DNA of 64,000 nt from Fluviibacter sp039805865 (lineage in GTDB: Bacteria; Pseudomonadota; Gammaproteobacteria; Burkholderiales; Rhodocyclaceae), in NCBI GenBank assembly GCA_039805865.1, contig JBDLTI010000001.1, forward strand, positions 49,361-113,360, given 5' to 3'. Position 1 is the first letter of the stretch. Every line of letters starts with the position of its first letter. A program made the position numbers and the translations under genes. This document shows positions 8,547-17,183 of the stretch, piece after piece. Under the pieces are notes generated by a model, which was given only the letters and a program-made list of their open reading frames with translations, made no database searches and was not told the DNA's origin.

Positions 8547-9484
8547 TGACACTCAAAACAACCGGCTTGTTTGTTTATACCGGCATCCTGCTGGCGGTAG
8601 TGTTGAGCGGTTGTTCCAGTACGCCCGCACGTAAACCCGTGGCCAGTGCGCCCACTTCGGGTGGCTACGTCATGAAGCCTTATCCGCGCAAGGGCGGTGG
8701 TTTTTATAAAGATGATGGCCTGCCAGCGCAGATCCCGGAAAACATCGATCAGATTCCGAATGCGACGCCGCGTCTGGAACCCTTGCGTAACGCCGCGAAT
8801 AAGCCTTACACCGTATTGGGTATGAGTTTCACGCCAATGACCACGCTGCAGCCATTTCAACAGCAGGGTATTGGTAGCTGGTACGGCACCAAGTTCAACG
8901 GGCTAAAAACTTCCAATGGCGACACCTACGACATGTTCGCTATGACGGCCGCACACCCGACGTTGCCGCTACCGTGCTATGTACGTGTCACGAATACGCA
9001 AAATAACCGCAGCGTCATTGTTCGCGTGAATGATCGGGGGCCATTCCATAATGGTCGTATTATCGATTTATCGTTTACCGCTGCTTACAAACTCGGCTAT
9101 GTCGATAAAGGCAGCAGTCCGGTTCGTGTGGAGCTGATTATTCCGGATGCGAGCGGTGTGACGTACGCCGATCTGAAGCAGGATGCGCAAGCCATCAATG
9201 AAGCCAAGGTCGATGACAAGACCCGTTATGGTGAAGAGCTGCCGAAGCCGGGCACCTATGTGCAGATGGGCGCATTCCAGAATGGCTTTAATGCCCAGGT
9301 GCTTAGAAACCATCTGTTGCGGGAGCTGGATTGGATGACACCAGCTCAAGTCCATGTCTATAGCGAGCCGCCGTGGCATCGTGTGCAGGTTGGACCGTTT
9401 GCTTCGCGCGCTGAAGCCGATGCCGTGCAGACAAAGATTCGTGATGCGCTGGGTGGCCAGCCACATATTTCTGTTCGCCAATAA
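8546..9484 (+). CDS. rlpA: Septal ring lytic transglycosylase, rare lipoprotein A
   Basis: RlpA is an outer-membrane lipoprotein that binds denuded glycan strands and, in some species, cleaves them. The N-terminus has a lipobox LSGC with Cys23 as the lipidation site. The double-psi beta-barrel domain lies at about residues 108-200 (IGSWYGTKFNGLKTSNGD, with VRVNDRGPF). A SPOR peptidoglycan-binding domain occupies about 230-312. In E. coli and many betaproteobacteria dacA follows rlpA; here ybeD comes next after 17 bp. Whether this RlpA is catalytic cannot be told from sequence alone. Confidence 0.95.
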   Translation: MTLKTTGLFVYTGILLAVVLSGCSSTPARKPVASAPTSGGYVMKPYPRKGGGFYKDDGLPAQIPENIDQIPNATPRLEPLRNAANKPYTVLGMSFTPMTTLQPFQQQGIGSWYGTKFNGLKTSNGDTYDMFAMTAAHPTLPLPCYVRVTNTQNNRSVIVRVNDRGPFHNGRIIDLSFTAAYKLGYVDKGSSPVRVELIIPDASGVTYADLKQDAQAINEAKVDDKTRYGEELPKPGTYVQMGAFQNGFNAQVLRNHLLRELDWMTPAQVHVYSEPPWHRVQVGPFASRAEADAVQTKIRDALGGQPHISVRQ

Positions 9485-9501
9485 CTCTCGGGAGAGACCC
9501 C

Positions 9502-9804
9502 ATGACAGACGCGTCTGATTTGCCTAAAGAGCCAGTAGGTAGTGGTGCAGAAACTTTGCTGGAGTTCCCGTGCGCATTCCCGCTCAAGATTATGGGCCTC
9601 GCCCAGAATGATCTGGCGCAGGAGGTGCTGGCTGTTGTGCATCAGTTCGCGCCGGATTACGACGGCAAGGATATGGAAATGCGTGCCTCGAGCTCCGGTA
9701 AATATGTCAGCCTGACTTGCACGATCAACGCGCAATCCAAGGATCAGCTCGATAACCTGTATCGCGCGCTTACTAGCCACCCGCTCGTGAAGGTAGTGCT
9801 CTAA
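9502..9804 (+). CDS. ybeD: DUF493 family protein YbeD
   Basis: This 100-residue cytoplasmic protein belongs to the YbeD/DUF493 family, a small ferredoxin-like alpha/beta fold of uncertain role, often proposed to be a regulator because it sits next to lipoate genes. The visible signature is the ending LDNLYRALTSHPLVKVVL and the central LEFPCAFPLKIMG. It lies two bases before the lipB start, so the ybeD-lipB-lipA unit seen in E. coli is preserved. Nothing in the sequence indicates catalysis. Confidence 0.92.
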   Translation: MTDASDLPKEPVGSGAETLLEFPCAFPLKIMGLAQNDLAQEVLAVVHQFAPDYDGKDMEMRASSSGKYVSLTCTINAQSKDQLDNLYRALTSHPLVKVVL

Positions 9805-9806
9805 GC

Positions 9807-10442
9807 GTGACATTGGCGCTGCACATCAAACGCCTCGGGTTGGTGCCGTATGAGCCCACCTGGCACGCGATGCGGGATCAGACGCTGACGCGTGTTGGCG
9901 AAGCGGCACGCACTATGCCTGATGAGCTCTGGCTGGTAGAACACCCGCCGGTATTCACCCAGGGGCAGGCTGGTAAGCCAGAGCACTTGCTAGCAGACAT
10001 TGGTGTGCCGGTTGTCCCGATTGATCGGGGTGGTCAGATTACCTATCACGGCCCGGGTCAGGTAGTGGTTTATCTGTTGATTGATTTGCAGCGACGTCAT
10101 CTTAAAGTGCGCGAGCTGGTGAATAAAATCGAACAGGCTCTTATCGACCTGCTTGCCGGCTATGGCATTGTTGCTGCTCGCCGCGATGGCGCCCCCGGTG
10201 TGTATGTGGGCGAGGCTAAAGTCGCCGCGCTGGGCTTGCGTATCCGCAATGGCTGCAGTTACCACGGTGTCAGCCTAAATGTCGATATGGATTTGACACC
10301 ATTTGCCGCAATCAACCCCTGTGGTTACGCGGGTATGGCGGTTACCCAATTGCATGATTTGGGTGTTAACGTATCGGTTTCAGAAGCAGGCGAAGCGCTG
10401 CTTCAGCAATTACAAAAACAACTGGAGACGTGCCATGGCTGA
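9807..10442 (+). CDS. lipB: Octanoyl-ACP:protein octanoyltransferase
   Basis: LipB moves an octanoyl group from acyl carrier protein to the lipoyl domains of 2-oxoacid dehydrogenases and GcvH. The start is GTG, two bases after ybeD. Family motifs are RGGQITYHGPGQ (about residues 72-83), the lysine-containing KVAALGLRI, and the catalytic cysteine Cys172 in INPCGYAGM. The 211-residue length is normal. Its end overlaps the lipA start by eight bases, implying coupled translation with the enzyme that acts on its product. Confidence 0.97.
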   Translation: MTLALHIKRLGLVPYEPTWHAMRDQTLTRVGEAARTMPDELWLVEHPPVFTQGQAGKPEHLLADIGVPVVPIDRGGQITYHGPGQVVVYLLIDLQRRHLKVRELVNKIEQALIDLLAGYGIVAARRDGAPGVYVGEAKVAALGLRIRNGCSYHGVSLNVDMDLTPFAAINPCGYAGMAVTQLHDLGVNVSVSEAGEALLQQLQKQLETCHG

Positions 10443-11376
10443 CGCCGGGGTAAAACAAAAAGGCGAACTCAAGACAGCACGCATTCCGATCAAGATCGTG
10501 CCGCAGGAAGCGTTGAAGAAGCCGGATTGGATCCGCGTTAAAGCCGGTAATGATGCCGGCCGCTTTGGCGAAATCAAAAAGATGTTGCGCGACCAGAAGC
10601 TGCACACGGTTTGCGAAGAAGCGGCTTGCCCGAATATTGGCGAATGCTTTGGTCGTGGCACAGCCACCTTCATGATCCTGGGCGATATCTGTACGCGCCG
10701 TTGTCCCTTCTGCGATGTCGGTCACGGTAAGCCATTGCCACCGGATATCGATGAACCGCGTCACCTGGCAGAATCAGTCGCCAATCTGAAATTGCGTTAT
10801 GTCGTCATCACCAGCGTAGATCGTGATGATCTGCGTGATGGCGGTGCCCAGCATTTTGTGGATGTCATTCGTGCCGTGCGGGAAGCCTCACCGACAACAA
10901 CGATTGAAGTGCTGGTGCCAGACTTCCGCGGCCGCATGGACGTGGCGCTTGAGATCTTTGGTCAGGCGTTGCCGGATGTGATGAACCACAATCTGGAAAC
11001 CGTGCCCCGTTTGTACAAACAGGCGCGCCCCGGGGCCGATTATGCGCACTCCCTGAACTTCCTCAAGGCATTTAAAGCGCGTTACCCCAACGTGCCGACC
11101 AAATCAGGTTTGATGGTGGGGCTGGGCGAGACCGATGAAGAAATCATTGAAGAGCTGAAGGATATGCGTGCCCACGATATCAATCTCCTGACCATTGGTC
11201 AGTACCTCGCGCCGTCAAACCATCATTTGCCGGTACAGCGCTATGTGCACCCGGATACCTTCAAGCGTTTTGAAACCGAAGCGCTGGCATTGGGCTTTGA
11301 AGGAGCGGCATGCGGCCCGATGGTGCGATCCAGTTACTGGGCTGATCAACAGGCGCATACGGCTGGCGTGGTTTAA
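10435..11376 (+). CDS. lipA: Lipoyl synthase (radical SAM)
   Basis: LipA inserts two sulfur atoms into the protein-bound octanoyl chain. Two iron-sulfur clusters are marked by cysteines: C60-x4-C65-x5-C71 for the auxiliary cluster that supplies sulfur, and C86-x3-C90-x2-C93 for the radical SAM cluster. The C-terminal GPMVRSSYWAD carries the conserved serine that ligates the auxiliary cluster. The frame is open further upstream inside lipB, but the ATG giving MADAGVKQKG is the natural start and yields 313 residues, the usual length. A terminator follows 26 bp after the stop. Confidence 0.98.
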   Translation: MADAGVKQKGELKTARIPIKIVPQEALKKPDWIRVKAGNDAGRFGEIKKMLRDQKLHTVCEEAACPNIGECFGRGTATFMILGDICTRRCPFCDVGHGKPLPPDIDEPRHLAESVANLKLRYVVITSVDRDDLRDGGAQHFVDVIRAVREASPTTTIEVLVPDFRGRMDVALEIFGQALPDVMNHNLETVPRLYKQARPGADYAHSLNFLKAFKARYPNVPTKSGLMVGLGETDEEIIEELKDMRAHDINLLTIGQYLAPSNHHLPVQRYVHPDTFKRFETEALALGFEGAACGPMVRSSYWADQQAHTAGVV

Positions 11377-11402
11377 ATCGCGTTTGATCGAACCACACTC
11401 AG

Positions 11403-11432
11403 GAGCCGGGTTGTGGTCGCGCCCGGCTCTCT
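11403..11432 (+). terminator. Rho-independent terminator after lipA
   Basis: An 8-bp perfect stem, GAGCCGGG (11403-11410) with CCCGGCTC (11422-11429), is closed by an 11-nt loop and followed by the T-rich TCTTTATT. It ends the mreB-to-lipA run and lies between two convergent genes; on the minus strand no T-run follows, so it serves the plus direction. The tail overlaps the end of the patatin gene. Confidence 0.75.
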
Positions 11433-12896
11433 TTATTGCGGGACGCCTACGTTATGTTCGGATTTCTCGACAATGCGTGCTTTTGAATCCGTGAGCAACT
11501 GTTGAAAGTCCGGTGAATTCAGCAATGCAGTGCCGCCAGCGGTGCGTAAACGATCAACGGCTTCATCAGGTAAGACGAACGAGGTTGGTAGTTCGTTGAG
11601 ATAGTCTCGTTCTTCAGCATCAGGTACTCCGGCAAATGAAACGTTCACCACATAGAGCTTGGCATTGGGGACTTTGCGGATCGCATTCAAGGCATTGTTC
11701 GAGTCTTTTGATTTGATGCGCTTTACGGCCGGTAGATCCCTCACTGATCGCATCATGTCCCATCGCGCTTCAATATCGCGCAAATACTCGATCTGTTCAC
11801 TGGAATAGCGATCAATCGGTACGCCGGCCGCTTTGATCAAAATGGGGATGGTGCCCGGCGGATCTTCCGATTTGTTCCAGTTGTTCTTGGGAATTGACAT
11901 GGAGTTAACGACAATCACAATGATCTGGTTAACGTGGTCGAGCGGTGTCGGGTGACCGCCCTCTCTGAGTGCTTCCATCCAGTTAAATACTTCGACCCCA
12001 CCGCGCAAACCCAGGTTGTCAGAGATGCCGCCATCGACCAGATGCAGATAGGGGTCGCCCGCATTCATCAGGCCGTTGATCTCATGAATGCGTTCCAGTG
12101 TGCGCGCCGCAGGTCGCGGCGGGTTCGCTGTATTGAGGAAAGGGGCAAACCACAGAGGCATTTTTTTGCCACACGAGCCACCATAGTTATTGATGGTGAG
12201 CGGTGATAAGACGACTGGTACAGCAGAAGACGCCGCGGCAGCGCGTGATAAACGAAAAGTGCTGAGATTAGCGCACATGGCGTCAAAGTTTGACGGAGTA
12301 AACATGATGCGTGAACCGGTAGCTAAATCTGTTGCTGATACCGCAATAACGGGGCCGTCCTTTTTATCCAGATCGGCAAAAGTCGCGCCATCGAAAAGAA
12401 TCTCGTCGTACAGATCGGCTGCTAGTTCGGAGCGACCCCAGCCGGTGGATGACAAATAGCCCCAGTTAACAGGATTCAGGCTGCGACGTAGAAGTTCGCC
12501 TTGTACGTTTCTTTTCAGAAAACGCTGCTCGTAATCGTCAAAGAGTTTGTCTCCATAAAGCCCGTATGCGAGCGCCGTGAAACTGCCACCAGATACCCCG
12601 GTAATGACATCGACATGATCAATCATGCGCGTTTGCTTGCCGTTGGTATTGATAAATTCGGTTTTGTTTAGGGTTTCTAGAACGCCGTACGAAAAGGCCG
12701 CGGCACGTGTGCCGCCGCCGGAGAAAGCAAGCGCTACGAGGGTTTTGGCCTGAGCTTCGTTCTGACCTTTGCGTTCAAAGCTGTAAACCTTACTATCTGA
12801 TACGTTTGAAATAGGTGGGTTTACAGGACGTGTTGCACAGGCACTGAGTGCGCAGCAAAACAGGATCAGAAATAGTGATTTGAATGTTGCGCGCAT
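11433..12896 (-). CDS. Patatin-like phospholipase, predicted lipoprotein
   Basis: A 487-residue patatin-family serine hydrolase. The N-terminus is a lipoprotein signal with lipobox LSAC and Cys20, so it is probably anchored in the outer membrane or periplasm. The patatin motifs are complete: oxyanion GGGTRAA (about 60-66), nucleophile Ser102 in GVSGGS, and the dyad Asp288 in DGGISDN. It is therefore expected to be an active lipid acyl hydrolase; the substrate is unknown. It starts eight bases after purT ends, at the tail of the ribBA-to-purT run. No autotransporter or surface-export domain is visible. Confidence 0.85.
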   Translation of the reverse strand: MRATFKSLFLILFCCALSACATRPVNPPISNVSDSKVYSFERKGQNEAQAKTLVALAFSGGGTRAAAFSYGVLETLNKTEFINTNGKQTRMIDHVDVITGVSGGSFTALAYGLYGDKLFDDYEQRFLKRNVQGELLRRSLNPVNWGYLSSTGWGRSELAADLYDEILFDGATFADLDKKDGPVIAVSATDLATGSRIMFTPSNFDAMCANLSTFRLSRAAAASSAVPVVLSPLTINNYGGSCGKKMPLWFAPFLNTANPPRPAARTLERIHEINGLMNAGDPYLHLVDGGISDNLGLRGGVEVFNWMEALREGGHPTPLDHVNQIIVIVVNSMSIPKNNWNKSEDPPGTIPILIKAAGVPIDRYSSEQIEYLRDIEARWDMMRSVRDLPAVKRIKSKDSNNALNAIRKVPNAKLYVVNVSFAGVPDAEERDYLNELPTSFVLPDEAVDRLRTAGGTALLNSPDFQQLLTDSKARIVEKSEHNVGVPQ

Positions 12897-12904
12897 GACT
12901 CTGC

Positions 12905-14110
12905 TTATTTATTACCGCTAATGGGCTGTACACGCGATGCGCATTGTTTGGCTTTGGCGCGGGCTTCATCGGTGTCTTTAGCGGTGGCGAGGGCCACACC
13001 CATGCGGCGACGTTCGAAGCTTTCTGGTTTGCCGAATAGGCGTAGATCGCTGTCGGGTACCTGTAAGGCATGTGCTACACCTTCGTAGGCAATGCCTTTT
13101 TCTTCAAGCCCACCGTAGATAACTGCCGAAGCACCATGTTGGCTGCAAGCCGTGTTAACGGGCAGGCCAAGGATAGCGCGGGCGTGGAGTTCGAACTCGG
13201 ATTGGCGTTGTGTACACAGCGTCACCAGGCCTGTATCGTGAGGACGTGGGCTGACTTCGGAAAACCAGACGTCGTCGCCTTTCACAAACAGCTCAACCCC
13301 GAATATGCCGCGCCCGCCCAGGTTTTCGGTAACAGCCTGGGCAATCTCGCGCGAACGTTCGATAGCACGTTGCGACATTGGCATTGGCTGCCAGGATTCA
13401 ACGTAGTCACCTTTTACCTGTACATGACCAATCGGATCACAGAAGAAGGTTTCAACAGCGCCTGATGCACCTACGGCACGCACCGTGAGCTGAGTAATTT
13501 CGTAATCAAAATCGACCATGCCTTCGACGATAACGCGACCCTGGTTAACACGGCCGCCGGCCGCGGCGTGATCCCAGGCGGGTTTTACGTCTTCGGGTTT
13601 GCGCACCAGGGATTGTCCTTTGCCGGACGAAGACATCACTGGTTTGATGAAGCATGGGTAGCCAATCACATCGATGGCCGCCTGCATTTCTTCGAGGGAG
13701 TCGGCAAATTGGTAAGCCGATGTTGGCAAGCCCAGTGTTTCGGCAGCGAGGCGACGAATACCCTCACGATTCATGGTGAGCTGTGTAGCGCGCGCGGTAG
13801 GGATCACTTCGGCCAGACCATCGCGCTCGATTTCTACGAGCATGTCGGTAGCGATCGCTTCGATTTCTGGTACGACGAGATCAGGCTTCTCGCGAAGCAC
13901 TAGTTCGCGGAGCGCTTCGCCATCCGTCATGTTGATCACGTGTGCGCGGTGCGCGACCTGCATGGCGGGTGCGCCGGTATATCGATCGACGGCAATCACT
14001 TCGCAACCCAATCGTTGTAGAGAAATGACGACCTCTTTACCCAGTTCGCCGCAACCGAGCATCATGACGCGCAGTGCGCTGGAAGAATTAGGTGTGCCGA
14101 AACGAAACAT
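12905..14110 (-). CDS. purT: Formate-dependent phosphoribosylglycinamide formyltransferase
   Basis: PurT makes formyl-GAR from GAR, formate and ATP, the folate-independent version of the third step of purine synthesis. The 401-residue protein has the ATP-grasp arrangement: an N-terminal fold with MLGCGELGKEV and VVPEIEAIATD, then the ATP-binding core with KPVMSSSGKGQS near residue 150 and GVELFVKGDDVWFSEVSPRP near 260. PurK is related, but the GELGKE and EIEAIATD motifs are those of PurT. It lies 10 bp after the pncC stop and 8 bp before the patatin gene. Confidence 0.97.
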   Translation of the reverse strand: MFRFGTPNSSSALRVMMLGCGELGKEVVISLQRLGCEVIAVDRYTGAPAMQVAHRAHVINMTDGEALRELVLREKPDLVVPEIEAIATDMLVEIERDGLAEVIPTARATQLTMNREGIRRLAAETLGLPTSAYQFADSLEEMQAAIDVIGYPCFIKPVMSSSGKGQSLVRKPEDVKPAWDHAAAGGRVNQGRVIVEGMVDFDYEITQLTVRAVGASGAVETFFCDPIGHVQVKGDYVESWQPMPMSQRAIERSREIAQAVTENLGGRGIFGVELFVKGDDVWFSEVSPRPHDTGLVTLCTQRQSEFELHARAILGLPVNTACSQHGASAVIYGGLEEKGIAYEGVAHALQVPDSDLRLFGKPESFERRRMGVALATAKDTDEARAKAKQCASRVQPISGNK

Positions 14111-14120
14111 GACAATGCCC

Positions 14121-14642
14121 TCAGAAGGAAAAGTGATTGGGGTTGTTTAAAAACAGAAGAAATCCTGCAAGCGCATGGATCGTCGCTTGCTGGCGAATGG
14201 ATTGGCGATCGCCGTTAAAGCACATGGTTTCTGTGTGGCAGTGTTGGCGATTAGCCCAGCCAAAACACACGGTGCCAACGGGTTTCTCGACTGAGCCGCC
14301 ATCTGGTCCGGCAATGCCGGTAATGGCAATCGCATAATCGCCAAGGCTATGCGCGCAAGCGCCGCCTGCCATGGCGGCAGCGACAGCTTCGCTAACTGCA
14401 CCCTGCTGGGTAATCAGTGCAGCATCTACGCCGAGTTCTTCGGTTTTTGCCGCATTTGAATAAGTAACCCAGCCGCGTTCGAACCAACCGGAGCTGCCAG
14501 GACGAGAGGTCAAGGCTGCTGCTACGAGGCCGCCTGTGCAAGACTCGGCGGTGACTAACCGCTTGCCGCCTTGTGTGAGGCCTGTGGCGATGTCGGTAAG
14601 TAACGAATCGATGGGCATGGAGAGGGAATTACTGATGTGCAT
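14121..14642 (-). CDS. pncC: Nicotinamide-nucleotide amidase (CinA C-terminal family)
   Basis: This enzyme deamidates nicotinamide mononucleotide to nicotinic acid mononucleotide in NAD recycling. The 173-residue protein is a stand-alone CinA C-terminal domain, with the motifs TAESCTGGLVAAALT (catalytic serine), GWVTYSNAAKTEELGV and AITGIAGPDGG. Two starts are possible: Met1, which overlaps pgpA by 14 bp, or Met9 (MPIDSLLTDIA); neither has a clear ribosome site and I kept the longer. It belongs to the compact run between pgpA and purT. Confidence 0.93.
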   Translation of the reverse strand: MHISNSLSMPIDSLLTDIATGLTQGGKRLVTAESCTGGLVAAALTSRPGSSGWFERGWVTYSNAAKTEELGVDAALITQQGAVSEAVAAAMAGGACAHSLGDYAIAITGIAGPDGGSVEKPVGTVCFGWANRQHCHTETMCFNGDRQSIRQQATIHALAGFLLFLNNPNHFSF

Positions 14643-15180
14643 TCAGGTAAACAACTACCAGCAGTACAGCGAGCGTGAGCACGGTATAAAGTGCGGCAAT
14701 CACATCGTCCATCATGACGCCGTAGCCATTTTTAACCCGTCGGTCATAGTAGCTGGCTGGCCAAGGTTTTTTGATGTCATAAAGGCGGAAGAGTGCAAAG
14801 GCGATACCTTGCCAGAGAAGGTTGTCAGCCATGACTTGCGATAGCACCCAGAGCGTTGCCCAGAATGGGACAATCTCATCCCAGACAATGGCGCCGTGAT
14901 CGATTTCGCCAAGCGCAGTGCCAGTTTTTTCAATCGCTACAATGCCTAGAACGAAAGACAGGAAAATCAGCAGTAGGAAAATATCGGCAGGCAGCACGAC
15001 ATCCAGTGCGCGAAAGCTGGCCCAGGCAAACAGGGTGCCGAAAGTGCCTGGCGCAAAAGGTGAGAGGCCACTGCCAAAACCTAGTGCAAACAGATGCAAA
15101 GGGTGTGCCAACATAAACCGTAGCGTTGGTCGTTCACCCAGAGCGGTGTCGGTAGCAGTCGATGCTTTGAGCTCGGTCAT
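14629..15180 (-). CDS. pgpA: Phosphatidylglycerophosphatase A
   Basis: PgpA dephosphorylates phosphatidylglycerophosphate to phosphatidylglycerol at the inner membrane. The 183-residue protein has the PgpA signature GSGLSPFAPGTFGTL near residue 36 and the acidic active-site segment DHGAIVWDEIVPFW near 95, with about four membrane segments. It follows thiL by 12 bp, an arrangement (nusB-thiL-pgpA) also found in E. coli. The stop lies inside the 5' end of pncC. Confidence 0.95.
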   Translation of the reverse strand: MTELKASTATDTALGERPTLRFMLAHPLHLFALGFGSGLSPFAPGTFGTLFAWASFRALDVVLPADIFLLLIFLSFVLGIVAIEKTGTALGEIDHGAIVWDEIVPFWATLWVLSQVMADNLLWQGIAFALFRLYDIKKPWPASYYDRRVKNGYGVMMDDVIAALYTVLTLAVLLVVVYLNAHQ

Positions 15181-15192
15181 GATGATGCGTAC

Positions 15193-16185
15193 TTAGGCAA
15201 AGTGATCGAAACCGTGACGCAGATTACTCAGATCAACAGGTTTCTGGTGAGTGTCTAATAGGGTGATTGTGCCTGCTTTGCCATCGGCGTGCATTTGACC
15301 AATACGATGCAATGGCAATTTCAGGGTTGCAGATAAGGTCTGGATTTTACTGCGCGCACTGGTGGGCGCTGTAAATAACAATTCGTAATCATCGCCACCA
15401 CCGAGCAGACATTGCTGCCATAACGCCGGGTCTACAAGATTAGGTGCTGGCGGTAGTGCGGCGTTGTGCAATGTGGCGGCGAGGCCGGACGCCTGTGCGA
15501 TGTGACCAAGATCCTGCAAGAGGCCATCGGAGACATCCAGGCAGCTGTGCGCCAATTCAACCAGCACTAGCCCGAGGGCAACGCGCGGCTGCGGGCGATG
15601 CAGGGCTTTATAGGTGCTCTGTTCAAGTACGACAGGTAAGTCGGTGGTGCCGAGTTTGTATGCCAGCCCTAATGCGGCCATGCCGGGCGTACCCGAGATC
15701 CAGATGTCATCCTGATTCCGTGCGCCGCTCCGGCGCAGGGCCTGATCGGGGTTCACGGTGCCAATGGCGGTAACGCTGAATGTACGAGAGCCACGGGTGG
15801 TATCGCCACCAATCAGAGAGACGTTGTGTTGTTGCGCGCAGTCTGTGAAACCACTAAAGAATTGATCGACCCATGCGCTGCTTTCGTCGCCTGCGAGCAG
15901 CGCAGCGGCCAGAGTGACATAACGTGGCGTGGCACCCATGGCGGCAAGGTCAGATAGATTGACCGCTAGCGTTTTCCAGCCCAGATCTTCCGGGGAGTCG
16001 GTGTGCAGAAAGTGCGTGCCTTCCACCAGCATGTCGGTGGTTATGGCAAAGGATTCACCCGGTGCGGGTGGGGCAATTAATGCGCAGTCATCGCCCGGCC
16101 CCAGTAGGAGACCACTGGTCTGCGCGTTAGGGTCAGGCCGCACCTGGCTGAGCAGGCGTTCGATCAGGGCGAACTCGCCTGCCAT
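15193..16185 (-). CDS. thiL: Thiamine-monophosphate kinase
   Basis: ThiL phosphorylates thiamine monophosphate to the active cofactor thiamine pyrophosphate. The 330-residue protein has the N-terminal GPGDDCALI metal/ATP loop (about residues 30-38), ITTDMLVEGTHF, the DLAAMGA motif, LIGGDTTRG, and the C-terminal GGGDDYELLFT. These are the hallmarks of the family and none is missing. It starts six bases after nusB and is followed by pgpA. The length is normal. Confidence 0.97.
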   Translation of the reverse strand: MAGEFALIERLLSQVRPDPNAQTSGLLLGPGDDCALIAPPAPGESFAITTDMLVEGTHFLHTDSPEDLGWKTLAVNLSDLAAMGATPRYVTLAAALLAGDESSAWVDQFFSGFTDCAQQHNVSLIGGDTTRGSRTFSVTAIGTVNPDQALRRSGARNQDDIWISGTPGMAALGLAYKLGTTDLPVVLEQSTYKALHRPQPRVALGLVLVELAHSCLDVSDGLLQDLGHIAQASGLAATLHNAALPPAPNLVDPALWQQCLLGGGDDYELLFTAPTSARSKIQTLSATLKLPLHRIGQMHADGKAGTITLLDTHQKPVDLSNLRHGFDHFA

Positions 16186-16191
16186 GATGAA

Positions 16192-16665
16192 TCAGCGGCT
16201 AGGCCGGTTGCTTTCCAGCGGGCGCAGCGTTGGTGCCAGACGATCGAGTACGCCATTAACAAACTTGTGTCCATCGGTACCACCGAAGGTCTTGGCCAGT
16301 TCAATGGCTTCGTTGAGCACGACACGCAGGGGTGTTTCCGGGCTGTTGGCCATTTCGTTGGCACCAATCAGCAGAATGCAGGCCTCTACCGGTGAGAGCT
16401 CGTCAAATGGGCGATCTAGCAATGGTGTTAATTGTTCTCGCAGCGTGTCGTGCTGCGCAATGCAGCTGCGTAGCAGACTAATCGCGAAGTTCTGTTCGAG
16501 ATCGCGTAGCGTGTTGAAGCCTTCCACCTCGTGCAGGGCGGTTTCGCAAGAAGCCAGATCCTGGCCGCCGACTTGCCAGCCATATAGTGCTTGCATTGCG
16601 GCTTCACGTGCTCGCCGGCGCGCCGGTTTCGGGCCGTTGGCGGGTTTGGCGTTTTGTTGGGTCAT
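16192..16665 (-). CDS. nusB: Transcription antitermination factor NusB
   Basis: NusB binds boxA RNA with NusE (S10) and supports antitermination on rRNA operons. The frame is open further upstream into ribH, but the ATG giving MTQQNAKPANG two bases after the ribH stop is the sensible start and yields 157 residues. The core ARRRAREAAMQALYGW and the C-terminal LNEAIELAKTFGGTDG with KFVNGVLDRL are diagnostic. A basic N-terminal extension of about 15 residues precedes the core. The ribH-nusB-thiL order is a common bacterial arrangement. Confidence 0.96.
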   Translation of the reverse strand: MTQQNAKPANGPKPARRRAREAAMQALYGWQVGGQDLASCETALHEVEGFNTLRDLEQNFAISLLRSCIAQHDTLREQLTPLLDRPFDELSPVEACILLIGANEMANSPETPLRVVLNEAIELAKTFGGTDGHKFVNGVLDRLAPTLRPLESNRPSR

Positions 16666-16667
16666 GC

Positions 16668-17165
16668 TCAGCCTCGTGCAGGTTGGGGTTTGTCGCCTAG
16701 GCGAATGCTGGCGTGCAGACGGGCCATCTCTACCGCGCAACGGGCGCAGTCGGCGCCTTTGCTGTGCATGCGAACGAGTGCCTGATCATCATCTTCTGTG
16801 GTGAGAATGCCGTTAGCGATAGGTACACCTGTGGCCAGTTGCACTTCCATCACGGCACGGCAACTATCGTTGCTGACCACTTCAAAGTGATAGGTTTCGC
16901 CGCGCACTACCGCACCGAGTGCAATCAGTGCGTCATAAGGCGATTCTTCGGCATCAGCCAGACTTTGCAACACGAGGGGAATTTCCAGGGCGCCGGGTAC
17001 GCTGCACACCGTAATGTCTTCGGCAGCAACACCCAGCAAATGGAGCTCGTTAATAGCGCCGGAGAGCAGGCCATCGCAGATATCCTGGTTGAAACGGGCC
17101 ACAACAACGCCGATGCGTAGGCCGGTGCCACTTTCATTACTGGGGTATTCCTGATAGCGGGTCAT
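16668..17165 (-). CDS. ribH: 6,7-dimethyl-8-ribityllumazine synthase
   Basis: RibH condenses the DHBP made by RibB with the ribityl-aminouracil to give lumazine, the penultimate riboflavin step. The 165-residue protein has VVVARFNQDICDGLL (substrate loop), VPGALEIPLVLQ, and the catalytic segment ALGAVVRGETYHFEVV with the active-site His. It lies 18 bp after ribBA. The C-terminus is slightly extended (about ten residues, DKPQPARG) compared with the shortest family members. Subunits usually assemble as pentamers or icosahedra. Confidence 0.97.
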   Translation of the reverse strand: MTRYQEYPSNESGTGLRIGVVVARFNQDICDGLLSGAINELHLLGVAAEDITVCSVPGALEIPLVLQSLADAEESPYDALIALGAVVRGETYHFEVVSNDSCRAVMEVQLATGVPIANGILTTEDDDQALVRMHSKGADCARCAVEMARLHASIRLGDKPQPARG

Positions 17166-17183
17166 TACAAATCCTATGGGTTA

